A stretch of 64,000 nucleotides of DNA from 66-474 sp040388785. GTDB taxonomy: Bacteria > Pseudomonadota > Gammaproteobacteria > Xanthomonadales > Rhodanobacteraceae. Positions within the stretch are counted from its first letter, which is position 1. The number at the start of each line of letters is the position of its first letter. Positions 1-8,207 of the stretch are shown piece by piece. The stretch spans positions 3,561 through 67,560 of the forward strand of contig JAZKBD010000015.1 of assembly GCA_040388785.1 (NCBI GenBank), in the 5' to 3' direction. The position numbers were made by a program, and so were the translations under genes. A model generated the notes under the pieces. That model saw only the letters and a list, made by a program, of their open reading frames with translations. It was not told the origin of the DNA and did no database searches.

Positions 1-11
1 CGGGCGCTCCG

Positions 12-96
12 TGGTGCGAAAGGCGGGACTCGAACCCGCACGGGTTGCCCCACTGGAACCTAAATCCAGCGCGTCTGCCAGTTCCGCCACTTTCGC
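12..96 (-). tRNA. tRNA-Leu (anticodon TAG)
   Basis: The complement folds into an 85-nt class II tRNA. It has a 7-bp acceptor stem (GCGAAAG with CTTTCGC), a long variable arm, a TTC-containing T loop (GGTTCGAGTC) and an encoded CCA end (TGG at 12-14 on the + strand). The anticodon stem CTGGA/TCCAG encloses the loop TTTAGGT, giving anticodon TAG, which reads CTA leucine codons. It is the last of three tRNAs on this strand (His, Lys, Leu in transcription order) and is probably co-transcribed with them. Confidence 0.97.
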
Positions 97-130
97 GATG
101 CCGCCGGTCCCGAATATGCGCAGCATGAAA

Positions 131-206
131 TGGTGGGCCGTGTAGGATTCGAACCTACGACCAAGAGATTAAGAGTCTCCTGCTCTACCAACTGAGCTAA
201 CGGCCC
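131..206 (-). tRNA. tRNA-Lys (anticodon CTT)
   Basis: A 76-nt cloverleaf on the complement. The acceptor stem GGGCCGT pairs with ACGGCCC, the D arm is GCTCAGTTGGTAGAGC, and the anticodon loop CTCTTAA gives CTT, which reads AAG lysine. The T arm contains GGTTCGAATCC, and CCA is encoded. It lies 23 nt downstream of tRNA-His and 34 nt upstream of tRNA-Leu. Confidence 0.97.
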
Positions 207-229
207 GCATTTTCTACATTGTACAAAGG

Positions 230-307
230 TGGGGTGGATGATGGGACTCGAACCCACGACAACCGGAATCACAATCCGGGACTCTAACCAGCTGAGCTAC
301 ATCCACC
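230..307 (-). tRNA. tRNA-His (anticodon GTG)
   Basis: The complement gives a tRNA with the histidine-specific extra 5' G (G-1) opposite C73. The anticodon loop TTGTGAT gives GTG, the T arm contains GGGTTCGAGTCC, and CCA is encoded. The G-1:C73 pair is the histidyl-tRNA synthetase identity element, which supports the assignment. Confidence 0.97.
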
Positions 308-549
308 ACTGATACTTTTTCGCCGAACCATCCATGGCGCGCGCGCTAGTCGGCATCCATGCCTCCTCCTCGTGCCTCGCGCGACGGTCCACTGGACCGT
401 CGCAAGCGCTCGGTATTCGACCAGCCGAGCTAGATCCACCACGCGAAACATCGAGCCAGCCGGCAATTTTCATTGACCCGCCCGAAACTTGCAAGCACGT
501 CGCGCAACGGGCGATTGATTCACCCCCGCGCCTGCGCTAGCTTGCGCGG
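308..549. repeat. Hairpin-rich intergenic segment between tRNA-His and xseB
   Basis: No convincing gene is present. The stretch carries several inverted repeats: the core CCATCCATGG near 328-337; GGCA-TCCA-TGCC at 352-363; a perfect 10-bp stem GCGACGGTCC/GGACCGTCGC with a 3-nt loop at 381-403; and a 6-bp stem GCTCGG/CCGAGC at 408-430. The TCCA-loop hairpin belongs to a family seen elsewhere in the window. Promoters for the tRNA operon (complement) and for xseB must also lie here, but I cannot place them with confidence. Confidence 0.6.
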
Positions 550-851
550 ATGCCCAAGCCGCCCGTCAAAGCCGCAAACCCTTCGCCCGTGGCGGAGTTC
601 GAGCAATCGCTGGCCGAACTCGAAGCGCTGGTGACGAAAATGGAAAGCGGCGAACAGAACCTGGACGAGTCGCTGCGCGCGTTCGAACGCGGCATTGCGC
701 TTTATCGTCAGTGCCAGTCGGCACTGGAGCAGGCGGACGCGCGGGTCAAGCTGCTGCTCGATCCCGGGCATCCGGAATCGGCCCAGCCGTTTGCGCCAGG
801 CGAAGAACCCTGTCGCAAAACGGGCGCGCCCGGCGACAGGCGCGCCCGATC
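550..851 (+). CDS. xseB: Exodeoxyribonuclease VII small subunit (3' end in assembly gap)
   Basis: XseB is the small subunit of exonuclease VII, the XseA/XseB enzyme that degrades single-stranded DNA to short oligonucleotides. Residues 14-72 show the family signature: a FEQSLAELEALV start, then KMESGEQNLDESLRAFERGIALYR, then a coiled-coil-like tail ending near VKLLLDP. The usual family length is about 80 residues. Here the frame runs past the normal end into a run of ten N at 852, so the true stop is not visible. The 15 nt before the gap (837-851) recur exactly after it (895-909), as expected for poorly joined contig ends. In relatives xseB is followed by ispA and dxs; neither is present here, so sequence may be missing. 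Confidence 0.85.
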
Positions 852-913
852 NNNNNNNNNNCGCAGGTGCTCCGGCAGCGACTCGAACAGATCCCAGGCG
901 CGCCCGATCAGGA

Positions 914-1025
914 CCCCGTGTCAACGCCCCTCCATGGGCTGCACGGGATGAGTTCGTCCATCTCACATTGGATCCCGTGTCACCGCACATCCCTGTGCTG
1001 CACGGGATGAATGCATCCTGCATTC
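914..1025. repeat. Two-copy 59-bp imperfect hairpin repeat plus terminal hairpin
   Basis: Two imperfect direct copies start at 914 and 973. Each begins (C/T)CCCGTGTCA and ends TGCACGGGATGA, and each folds on itself: the outer stem CCCGTG/CACGGG is shared. The inner stems differ but still pair (GCCC/GGGC in copy 1, GCACA/TGTGC around loop TCCC in copy 2), which is compensatory variation. A third perfect hairpin, GAATGCA-TCC-TGCATTC at 1009-1025, reaches the stop codon of the DUF4870 gene and may mark its 3' end. Confidence 0.65.
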
Positions 1026-1473
1026 ACTTGATCAGGCGCAACGCGAACGGGTAGCGATAGGCCACGCCTTCGTTGGACTTGATCGCCGCGATGATGATGA
1101 ACACCAGCGCCGCGATGCCGATGATGACCATCAGCGGCAACGCAATGAGAAATCCAACACCAAGCGTCGCGAATCCCAGGATCGTCAGGATCACGAAGAT
1201 GATCGCGATCGTGATGTTGAAGTTCAGGGCTTCCTTGGCCTGATCATTCACGAACGGCATGGTGTCTTTCTTCACCAGCCAGATGATCAGCGGGCCAAGG
1301 AACCAGCCCCAGCCACCGACCCAACCGGTGACCAGACCACCCAGCAGCGCCGACAGGTGCGCGAACATGGCCCACTGGCGTTCTTCCGCGGTGGGCACGC
1401 CCGCGGGCGGCGGCGGTGCGCCGGCGGGGGACGAAGACGTCGGGGGTGTCACGGATTCCGGTGGAACACTCAT
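1024..1473 (-). CDS. DUF4870-type small membrane protein
   Basis: A 149-residue protein with a proline-rich cytoplasmic N-terminus (residues 1-28) followed by the DUF4870 pattern. The motif AEERQWAMFAHLSALLGGL leads into three hydrophobic helices, with a WLVKKD...VNDQAKEALNFNI segment between the first and second. This family is an inner-membrane protein of unknown function, often found as a single gene. The start ATG at 1473 gives the normal family N-terminus. It lies 93 nt downstream of the DUF1501 gene on the same strand, so read-through is possible. No function can be read from the context. Confidence 0.85.
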   Translation of the reverse strand: MSVPPESVTPPTSSSPAGAPPPPAGVPTAEERQWAMFAHLSALLGGLVTGWVGGWGWFLGPLIIWLVKKDTMPFVNDQAKEALNFNITIAIIFVILTILGFATLGVGFLIALPLMVIIGIAALVFIIIAAIKSNEGVAYRYPFALRLIK

Positions 1474-1566
1474 GGCTGTTCTCCCTCAAACAGTGGTGGA
1501 CGGACCGCGCGGTGACTCTCGCCCTGTCCGGGGCGCCTGTCAAGCGCCGTCCACCGCCGCGGAAAA

Positions 1567-2775
1567 TCACGCTGCGGCGCGAGCCGGACCCACCAGATTG
1601 CCCAGCGGTTCCGCCGCCGCGCTGCCCGGAAAGACGCGCGATTCCAGCAGCGAATCCGAAATGCCGAGGTGCGCCGCCAGCACGCCCTTGAACACCGCGC
1701 GGAAATCGGTGGTCGCGTGCACGTCGCGGTCCTGGTACAGCTCGCCGGAACCGATACCTGGCCACTTGCCGGCGACATGTCCGCCTCGCAGTGCGCCGCC
1801 TGCGAGGAACATCGAACCGCCGGTACCGTGATCGGTGCCGCCGGTGCCGTTGATGTGCGCGGTGCGGCCGAATTCGGTGGCAACGATCACGACCGTGCGG
1901 CCCCACATCGCGCCGATCGACTGATGGAACGCCTTCAGGCCCGCGTCGAGCTCTTCGATCTTGCGCGTCACGATCGCCGCCTCGTTCGCGTGCGTGTCCC
2001 AGCCGTCGTCTTCGACGAACGCGACGCGCGGACCGTCGGCCTTGCCCATGAAGCCTCCAGCCGCGGCCATCATCACCGGCAAACCGCTTTGCTTTTTCTT
2101 GCCGGGCTTGCCATTCGACATCATTCCTGCACTGGATTCCGGAACCGGTGAATCGGTCTGCTGCGCGACCGCGCGCGCGAACGGCGCGGCCAACCGCGTG
2201 TCCGCCGCATACAACGGCTGCAAACGCTGCAACAGGATCGGATTGACTTCGGTCGGCAACGGCGGCGACCAGGTTTCCACTTTCGCGGAGCCGCGCATCG
2301 TCAACGGCATCACCGCCGCGCAGGCCAGGCCATCGACGCCCGGCATGCACGCGATGCAGCGGTTCAACCAGCCGGTCTGCGCGCCGTCCGGTTGCGCGGT
2401 GCCGTTCTCGACGCAGTTCTGCGCCTGAAAATGCGAGCGGCCCCAATACGGCGGCGCCGCCGCGACCACCGGCATGAACTGGCCCTGCGCGTACAACTGC
2501 GCGGCATAGTCGAACGAGGGATGCAGCGCGAACACGTTGTCCAGTTTGTGCGCGGGTTTCGCGGCCGACGGCGACAACGCCAACGCGCCGCGGATCGCCT
2601 GGTAACCCGGATCGCCGTACGGCGGCACCGATTCCAATCCATCCAGTCCGCCACGCAACAGCACGAATAGGAAGCGCGTGTCGGAACCGGTCGCGGCGAA
2701 GGTGAGTTTCGGCCACACCAGCAACGTCGCGGTGCCGATCGCGGCGTTGGCAATAAATTGTCTGCGCGTCAGCAT
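1567..2775 (-). CDS. DUF1501 family Tat-exported protein
   Basis: A 402-residue protein opening with a twin-arginine signal (TRRQF at residues 3-7, then a hydrophobic stretch ending at TFAA), so it should be exported folded. The body matches the DUF1501 family, which has an alkaline-phosphatase-like fold: FLFVLLRGGLDGL, DDGWDTH, VIVATEFGRT and GTDHGTGG are visible in order. The ATG at 2775 lies 2 nt after the DUF1800 stop codon and uses a GGAGG site inside the end of that gene, indicating translational coupling. DUF1800/DUF1501 pairs are very common in bacteria; their substrates are unknown. Confidence 0.9.
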   Translation of the reverse strand: MLTRRQFIANAAIGTATLLVWPKLTFAATGSDTRFLFVLLRGGLDGLESVPPYGDPGYQAIRGALALSPSAAKPAHKLDNVFALHPSFDYAAQLYAQGQFMPVVAAAPPYWGRSHFQAQNCVENGTAQPDGAQTGWLNRCIACMPGVDGLACAAVMPLTMRGSAKVETWSPPLPTEVNPILLQRLQPLYAADTRLAAPFARAVAQQTDSPVPESSAGMMSNGKPGKKKQSGLPVMMAAAGGFMGKADGPRVAFVEDDGWDTHANEAAIVTRKIEELDAGLKAFHQSIGAMWGRTVVIVATEFGRTAHINGTGGTDHGTGGSMFLAGGALRGGHVAGKWPGIGSGELYQDRDVHATTDFRAVFKGVLAAHLGISDSLLESRVFPGSAAAEPLGNLVGPARAAA

Positions 2776-2777
2776 GT

Positions 2778-4261
2778 TCACGCCCTCCATTGGAATGCCG
2801 GGCACGCGAACAGCGTCGCGTGCGCCTGCCGCGCCGATTCCGCGCGCCGGATCGCCTGCGCGGTATCTTCGTCCAGCAAGGGTCCCAGGACGTCCTGCGC
2901 GAACGCCAGCGGCTGCGCATTGGTCTGTGCGACGCGCGCGGAAATCGCCTCCGCTGCCTGCACGCGCTTCCACAAGCCATCCGCGTCGATCCAGTTGGCG
3001 GAGTTGTCGGTGAAACCGGCGGGCGAGCGCGGATCGAACATTGGCTCGCCAAGGTTTTCGAGCAACGCCAGCACCGGCTGCGGCTGATTGCCGAGCTCGA
3101 CCTGTCCCGCGCGCAGCGATGAAATCACGAAATCCTGCGGCGTCTTGAATTTGCGCGCCTCCGCGTCCCACGCTTCCGGACTTTCGATCAGCGTGCGATA
3201 CACGGCCGCGAGATCGGTGTCGTGATCGAGATAACTCTTCGCCATCCGGTCCACCAGCGACTGCGGCGGATGATCCGAAACGAAGTGCTGCGCGAGCTGC
3301 ATTGACAGGTGCTTCGCGGTCGCGGGCTGGCGCGCGAGGAATTCCAGGATCGCCTTGCCCTGTTCGAAACCGCCGTCGGGAAACGTCCTGCCAATCACGC
3401 GGCGCGAACCGGGTTCGTGCGCATTGGCGCGGAACACGAACGCCNNNNNNNNNNCGCGAAGTCGCGCGGATACGGAACGCTCCAGCCGGTCAGCGCGCGC
3501 GAAAATTCGGTGACGTCGGCCTGCGTGTAACCCGCATTCACGCCGACCGTGTGCAATTCCATCGCTTCGCGGCCCAGGTTTTCGTTCAAGCCACCGGCCT
3601 TGCCCTTGTCCATGTCGCCGTTGCGCGCGAGACGCATCGCGATGCGCCGGCCCAGCATCGAGTTCGGCCCGACGGAGCGCGCGTTGTCGAGGTACAGCAG
3701 CATCGCCGGATGGGTTTCGACGGCGAGCAGCATGTCGGCGAAGCGGCCGGTGACGTGCGGGCGGATCGCCTCGCGCTCCATCGGCGCCGCGAACAACCGC
3801 GCCGGGCGCTTGTCGACGGACACCGCGAAATGGTTGGACCAGAAATGCACCAGCCGTTCGACGAATGGCGTGTCGGTGACGGTCGCGACCCGGTAGCGCG
3901 CCGCAGCCTCCGCCAGCAACGCCTTGCGTGTCTCCTGCCGATATGGTTTCAGCGCCTGCTTCAGCGCCCCGGCGTTGGCCTGGCCATCCTGCGATGCCGC
4001 CTGCATGTCGCCCGACAGGAACGCACGCCGCCCGCGGCCGCCCTGCTTGAGCTCGCGACGCGTCATCTGCAGTTGCGCTTCTTCGCGAAGGTAATCGAGG
4101 CTGCCCGGCAAACCGGCGAACGCGTTGCCGCCGTCGGAGCCGCGCGCGACCTGCGCATTCAACCAGCCACGCGGATCGTGGATGCCCGCCAGTTCGCCGG
4201 GTTTGGCGCCCAATCCGAAGCGGTTGACCGCTGCGGTGGCATCGTTGCCGGATGCATTCAT
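2778..4261 (-). CDS. DUF1800 family protein, interrupted by an assembly gap
   Basis: The N-terminal part (4261 down to 3455) contains the hallmarks of DUF1800: AVNRFGLGAKPGEL near the start, LVHFWSNHFAVS, and LGREAMELHTVGVNAGYTQADVTEFSRALTGW. The C-terminal part (3444 down to 2778) continues with FRANAHEPGS, GKAILEFLARQPATAKHLSMQLAQHFV and ends just before the DUF1501 start. Ten N at 3445-3454 separate the two parts, which lie in different frames. Family alignment suggests only a few residues are missing, so the gene is probably intact in the organism. It is the first gene of a two-gene unit with DUF1501. Function unknown. Confidence 0.85.
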
Positions 4262-4351
4262 GAGGCCGTCTCGCGTCGTGTCGATAGATGCGATAACGCC
4301 GCGTGCGCGAATCCGGTTGACCGAAAACCTTGCACGTTCAGGTTCGCGGCG

Positions 4352-5733
4352 TTACTCGCCTGCGACGGTCATCCTGCCGATCAGGATCGAGCCGGCGAGG
4401 ATCGACGAGCGCGGGTCGACGTCCGTTCCGATCGCGTGCAAGCCCATGAACATGTCGCGCAAATTGCCGGCGATGGTGATTTCCTGCACCGGGTACGCGA
4501 TTTCGCCGTTCTCGATCCAGAAACCCGCGGCGCCGCGTGAATAGTCTCCCGTGATGATCGACACGCCCTGGCCGATCAACTCGGTCACGAGCAGGCCCGT
4601 GCCCATGCGTTGCAGCAGCCCGCGGAAGTCCGTCGCTTCGCCGTCCACCGAACCCGGCTCCACCACCAGATTGTGCACGCCGCCCGCGTTGCCGGTGGTC
4701 TGCAACCCGAGCTTGCGCGCGGAATAACTGCCCAGCACGTAGCGCTGCAGCACGCCGCGTTCGACCAGCGCGGATTCGCGCGTCGCCACGCCTTCCGCGT
4801 CGAACGTGCCGGACGCGTGGCCGCGCGGCAGGAAAGGTTTTTCGAGCACGTCGACGAACGCCGGCAACACCGGCTTGCCGGCATGGTCGAGCAGGAAACT
4901 GGCGCGCCGGTACAGCGATCCGCCGCTGGCTGCGGATACGAGATGCCCGACCAGCGAGCGCGCGACTTCCGGCGCGAACAGCACCGCGCAGTCGCGCGTC
5001 GAAAGTTTGCGCGCGTCAAGCCGAGCCGCCGCGCGTTCGGCCGCCTTGACGCCGATGCTTGCAAATGCCGGGAACGCGCTCGCGTCGCGCACGTATTCGT
5101 ACCAGCCTTCGCGCTGCATCGCGTCGCCCTGGCCCGCGATCAACGAACAGGAAATGGAATGATGCGTGCCGCGCTCACGGCCGACGAAGCCGTGTGAATT
5201 CGCGTACACGCCGAGCGCGTCGCCGCATTGCACGCTGGCGCCTTCCGAATTGGTGATCGCCACGTGGTCGCGGCCTGCGGCTTGGTTTACGAGCTNNNNN
5301 NNNNNATCGCGCGATCGACATCCAGCGGCCACGGATGCCACAGGTCGAGATCGGGAAACGTCGTCTGCATCAGCGCCGCGTCGGCCAGCCCCGCACACGA
5401 ATCGGGTTCGGTGTAACGCGCGATCGCGCAGGCCTGCGCGATCGTCGCGTCGATGGACGCCGCCTTGAGATCGGCGGTGGACGCGCTGCCCTTGCGCTGC
5501 CCGAAATAAACCGTGAGCCCGAAACCGCGGTCGCGGTTGCGCTCGACCGTTTCCACTTCGCCCAGGCGCACGTTGACGGACAGTCCGGTGCTGACGCTGG
5601 CCGACACTTCCGCCTGCGACGCACCCGCGGCGCGCGCGCGACGCACCACGTCATCGGCCAGCTCGGCGAGACGTTCCAGTTCCGCAACGCTGGCGTCCGC
5701 TGTCACAATGTCGATGTTCATTTCATTTTTCAT
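4352..5733 (-). CDS. pmbA: Metalloprotease-related protein PmbA/TldE (assembly gap inside)
   Basis: PmbA (TldE) is the partner of TldD. Together they form a cytosolic protease that matures peptides such as microcin B17 and helps degrade CcdA. The N-terminal third (to 5306) has ADASVAELERLAELADDVVRRARAAGA and RDRGFGLTVYFGQRKGSAST. The remainder has ITNSEGASV, YANSHGF, RASFLLDHAGKPVLP and the terminal SSILAGSILIGRMTVAGE. PmbA has no HExxH zinc site of its own, as is normal for this subunit. Ten N at 5296-5305 and a frame change divide the gene; comparison with the family suggests little is missing. It is divergent from darP (25 nt apart), a common arrangement in this group. Confidence 0.92.
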
Positions 5734-5758
5734 TCAAGACACCTTGACTCGCGCCGCC

Positions 5759-6274
5759 ATGCAAGACCGGGAAGAAGAGCAGGACGAACGCCCCAGCCGC
5801 AGCGCACGCCGCCGCGAAGCGCTGGACGTGCTGGCGTTCGCAAAGCAATTGTCGGAGCTGCCGCCGGCGCGGCTGGCCAAGCTGGAATTGCCAGACGACG
5901 TGCGCGATGAGCTGGCCGAAGTGCAGCGCACGCCTTCGCACATCGCGCACAAGCGCCAGCTCGCGCACCTGGCCAAACTGATGCGCGCGCACGACGAAGA
6001 AACCTTTGCGTCCGCGCGCGCGGCACTGGCCAACGACCGCGGCAGCAACGCGCGCGAAACGGCCGCCCTGCACCGCGCCGAAGCGCTGCGCGAAGACCTG
6101 CTCGGCGACCACGCCGATGCCGCACTCACCGCGTTCATCGCCGCGCATCCGGGCGTCGACCACCAGCACTTGCGCGCGCTGATCCGGCAATCGCGCCGCG
6201 AGCGCGAGACGAACAAGCCGCCGCGCGCGCAACGCGAACTGTTCCGGCTGCTGCGCAGCTTCGAGCCCTTGTAG
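5759..6274 (+). CDS. darP: Dual-action ribosomal maturation protein DarP (YjgA, DUF615)
   Basis: A 171-residue, highly charged protein of the YjgA/DarP family, a 50S-subunit assembly factor acting late around the peptidyl-transferase centre. Visible signatures are SRSARRREALDVLAFAKQL near the start, LPDDVRDELAEVQRTPSHIAHKRQLAHLAKLMR in the middle and QHLRALIRQSRRERE at the end. The ATG at 5759 gives the expected acidic N-terminus. Its TAG stop lies inside the left arm of a REP-type inverted repeat shared with the convergent tldD gene. Confidence 0.92.
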   Translation: MQDREEEQDERPSRSARRREALDVLAFAKQLSELPPARLAKLELPDDVRDELAEVQRTPSHIAHKRQLAHLAKLMRAHDEETFASARAALANDRGSNARETAALHRAEALREDLLGDHADAALTAFIAAHPGVDHQHLRALIRQSRRERETNKPPRAQRELFRLLRSFEPL

Positions 6275-6347
6275 GAGCCAGCCTGCTGGCGATCGCATTT
6301 CGCCAAATCATGGCGACAGCGGTCGCGCGCGGGCGCGCTCCTACAAG
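6268..6347. repeat. REP-type inverted repeat between darP and tldD
   Basis: Perfect 11-bp arms, CTTGTAGGAGC (6268-6278) and GCTCCTACAAG (6337-6347), bound an internal imperfect palindrome. The TAGGAGC...GCTCCTA form is the widespread repetitive extragenic palindrome of pseudomonads and xanthomonads (recognised from general knowledge). It lies between two convergent genes and overlaps the darP stop codon, so it may serve as a bidirectional transcript end. Confidence 0.8.
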
Positions 6348-6361
6348 TGATTCGGAGCCGA

Positions 6362-7801
6362 TCACGCCGAGGTTCCGCCCACCGTCATCGCGGTGATCTT
6401 CGTCGTCGGCATGCCGACGCCGACCGGCACGCTCTGGCCTTCCTTGCCGCACACGCCGACGCCTTCGTCGAGCTTGAGGTCGTTGCCCAGCATCGCGACG
6501 CGCGTCAGCACGTCCGGCCCGGAACCGATCAAGGTCGCGCCCTTGACCGGCCGCGTGACCTTGCCGTGCTCGATCAGATAGGCCTCGTTGGCGCTGAACA
6601 CGAACTTGCCATTGGTGATATCGACCTGCCCGCCGCCGAAGTTGACCGCGTACAAACCGCGCTCGACCGAAGCGATGATTTCGGCCGGATCGCGCTCGCC
6701 CGCCAGCATGTAGGTGTTGGTCATGCGCGGCATCGGCAGGTGCGCGAACGATTCGCGGCGGCCGTTGCCGGTCGGCGCCATGCCCATCAGGCGCGCGTTG
6801 TGCTTGTCCTGCATGTAACCGACAAGACGGCCGTTCTCGATCAGGGTGGAGCAGTGCGTGGGTGTGCCTTCATCGTCGATCGACAATGAGCCGCGCAGCC
6901 CCTGCAAGGTGCCGTCGTCCACCACCGTGACGCCATCGGCGGCAACCTTGTCGCCCATGCGTCCCGCGAACGCGGACGTACCCTTGCGGTTGAAGTCGCC
7001 TTCGAGGCCGTGCCCGATCGCCTCGTGCAGCAACACGCCCGGCCAGCCCGGACCGAGCACCACGTCCATCGTGCCGGCCGGCGCGTCGACGGCATCGAGA
7101 TTCACCAGCGCCTGGCGCACGGCTTCGCGGGCCCAGGCGTGCGCGCGGCCGGAGTCGATCAGCTCGCGGTATGCGCAGCGTCCGCCGCCGCCGGAATGAC
7201 CCGACTCGCGACGACCCTTCGCTTCCGCGATCACCTGCACGTTGATGCGCGTCAGCGGACGCACGTCGGCGGCCAGCGTGCCGTCGGCTGCGGCGATCAG
7301 CACCGAATCGTGCGTCGCGTTCATGCTGACGATCACCTGCCTGATGCGCGGATCGAGGCTGCGCGCGAGTGCATCGAGTTCTCGCAGCAGCGCGATCTTC
7401 GCGGCGTTGTCCAGCGCATCGATGGGATCGTCCGCCGGATACAACGCGCGCGCTCCACGAATGCTGAGCGGCTTGCCGGCGCCATTGCCGTCGTTCGCGA
7501 TCGCGCGTGCCGCGCCCGCGGCTTCCAGCAACTGCGGCAACACGATGTCATCGGAATACGCGAAGCCGGTTTTCTCGCCGGATATCGCGCGCACGCCGAC
7601 GCCCTGCTCGATCGAATGACTGCCATCGCGCACGATGCCGTCTTCCAGCACCCATGATTCGCTGCGTGAATGCTGGAAGTACAGGTCCGCCGCATCGACG
7701 GACGGCGCCATCACGCGCGCGAACACGTGCTCGAGGTCATGGGTGGACAAGCCACCCGGCGCGAGCAGGTTGCGTTTGGCGAGTGCGAGCGGAGAATCCA
7801 T
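6362..7801 (-). CDS. tldD: Metalloprotease TldD
   Basis: A 479-residue catalytic subunit of the TldD/TldE protease. The zinc motif HEAIGHGLEGD is present near residue 260, preceded by GPGWPGVLL, as in the family. Other signatures are VGVRAISGEKTGFAYSDD in the N-terminal domain, GRCAYRELIDSGRA, and the C-terminal MLGNDLKLDEGVGVCGKEGQ. The length is normal. It is transcribed in the same direction as yhdP and rng, which is the conserved gammaproteobacterial order, although a small YciI-like gene is inserted between yhdP and tldD. Confidence 0.96.
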   Translation of the reverse strand: MDSPLALAKRNLLAPGGLSTHDLEHVFARVMAPSVDAADLYFQHSRSESWVLEDGIVRDGSHSIEQGVGVRAISGEKTGFAYSDDIVLPQLLEAAGAARAIANDGNGAGKPLSIRGARALYPADDPIDALDNAAKIALLRELDALARSLDPRIRQVIVSMNATHDSVLIAAADGTLAADVRPLTRINVQVIAEAKGRRESGHSGGGGRCAYRELIDSGRAHAWAREAVRQALVNLDAVDAPAGTMDVVLGPGWPGVLLHEAIGHGLEGDFNRKGTSAFAGRMGDKVAADGVTVVDDGTLQGLRGSLSIDDEGTPTHCSTLIENGRLVGYMQDKHNARLMGMAPTGNGRRESFAHLPMPRMTNTYMLAGERDPAEIIASVERGLYAVNFGGGQVDITNGKFVFSANEAYLIEHGKVTRPVKGATLIGSGPDVLTRVAMLGNDLKLDEGVGVCGKEGQSVPVGVGMPTTKITAMTVGGTSA

Positions 7802-7871
7802 GCGTGTCGAAACCTTGCGGGGATCATGACAACGTAAGGGCGATGCCGCCTGATCGCAAGCCGAAGCGCGC

Positions 7872-8177
7872 TCAGTTGTGCATCACGCCGCGCGGCATCG
7901 GGTGGATTTCGTAGTGCATGCCGATGCCTGCGGTGATCGCCGGATCGCGGTCGGTCAACTCGCGCACGCCGGATTCGTCTTCCCGTTCCATGACGCCGAT
8001 GCCGAAGGCTCCCGCCGGGTCCATCACCAGTCCCAGCACGAACATGCGCACCGCGCCGCGCGCGATCAAGTCCTGCCAATACAGCGCGTGCCGCTTCATC
8101 ACGTCGGCCTCTGACGCGGACAGATCCACCGCAAAGGTCTGACGCGGCGGAACCAGCTTGCAAAAATACGCCTGCAT
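7872..8177 (-). CDS. YciI-like domain protein
   Basis: A 101-residue protein resembling the YciI family (dimeric alpha-beta barrel). It has an N-terminal beta strand YFCKLVPPR, a helix with MKRHALYWQDLIARGAV, then FVLGLVMDPAGAFGIGVMERED, and a DPAITAG segment followed by IHPMPRG. YciI-like proteins are small cytosolic proteins, some of which act as dehydrochlorinases; the substrate here is unknown. It sits between yhdP (30 nt after its start) and tldD (70 nt before), where relatives usually have no gene. Confidence 0.8.
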   Translation of the reverse strand: MQAYFCKLVPPRQTFAVDLSASEADVMKRHALYWQDLIARGAVRMFVLGLVMDPAGAFGIGVMEREDESGVRELTDRDPAITAGIGMHYEIHPMPRGVMHN

Positions 8178-8207
8178 GGCGGTGTCTCCGAGGTGGCCGG
8201 CGCGATG

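Noticed and set aside
862..960. Continuation of xseB after the gap at 852
   Set aside because: The sequence after the gap does not match the end of XseB in any frame, and part of it is the 59-bp hairpin repeat.
308..1025. Possible CRISPR array
   Set aside because: The repeats are imperfect hairpins of unequal spacing, only two direct copies exist, and no cas gene is in the window.
1244..3171. Long frames antisense or out of frame to the DUF1501 and DUF1800 genes
   Set aside because: Arginine/alanine-rich shadow translations caused by high-GC codon usage; the true genes have clear family motifs.
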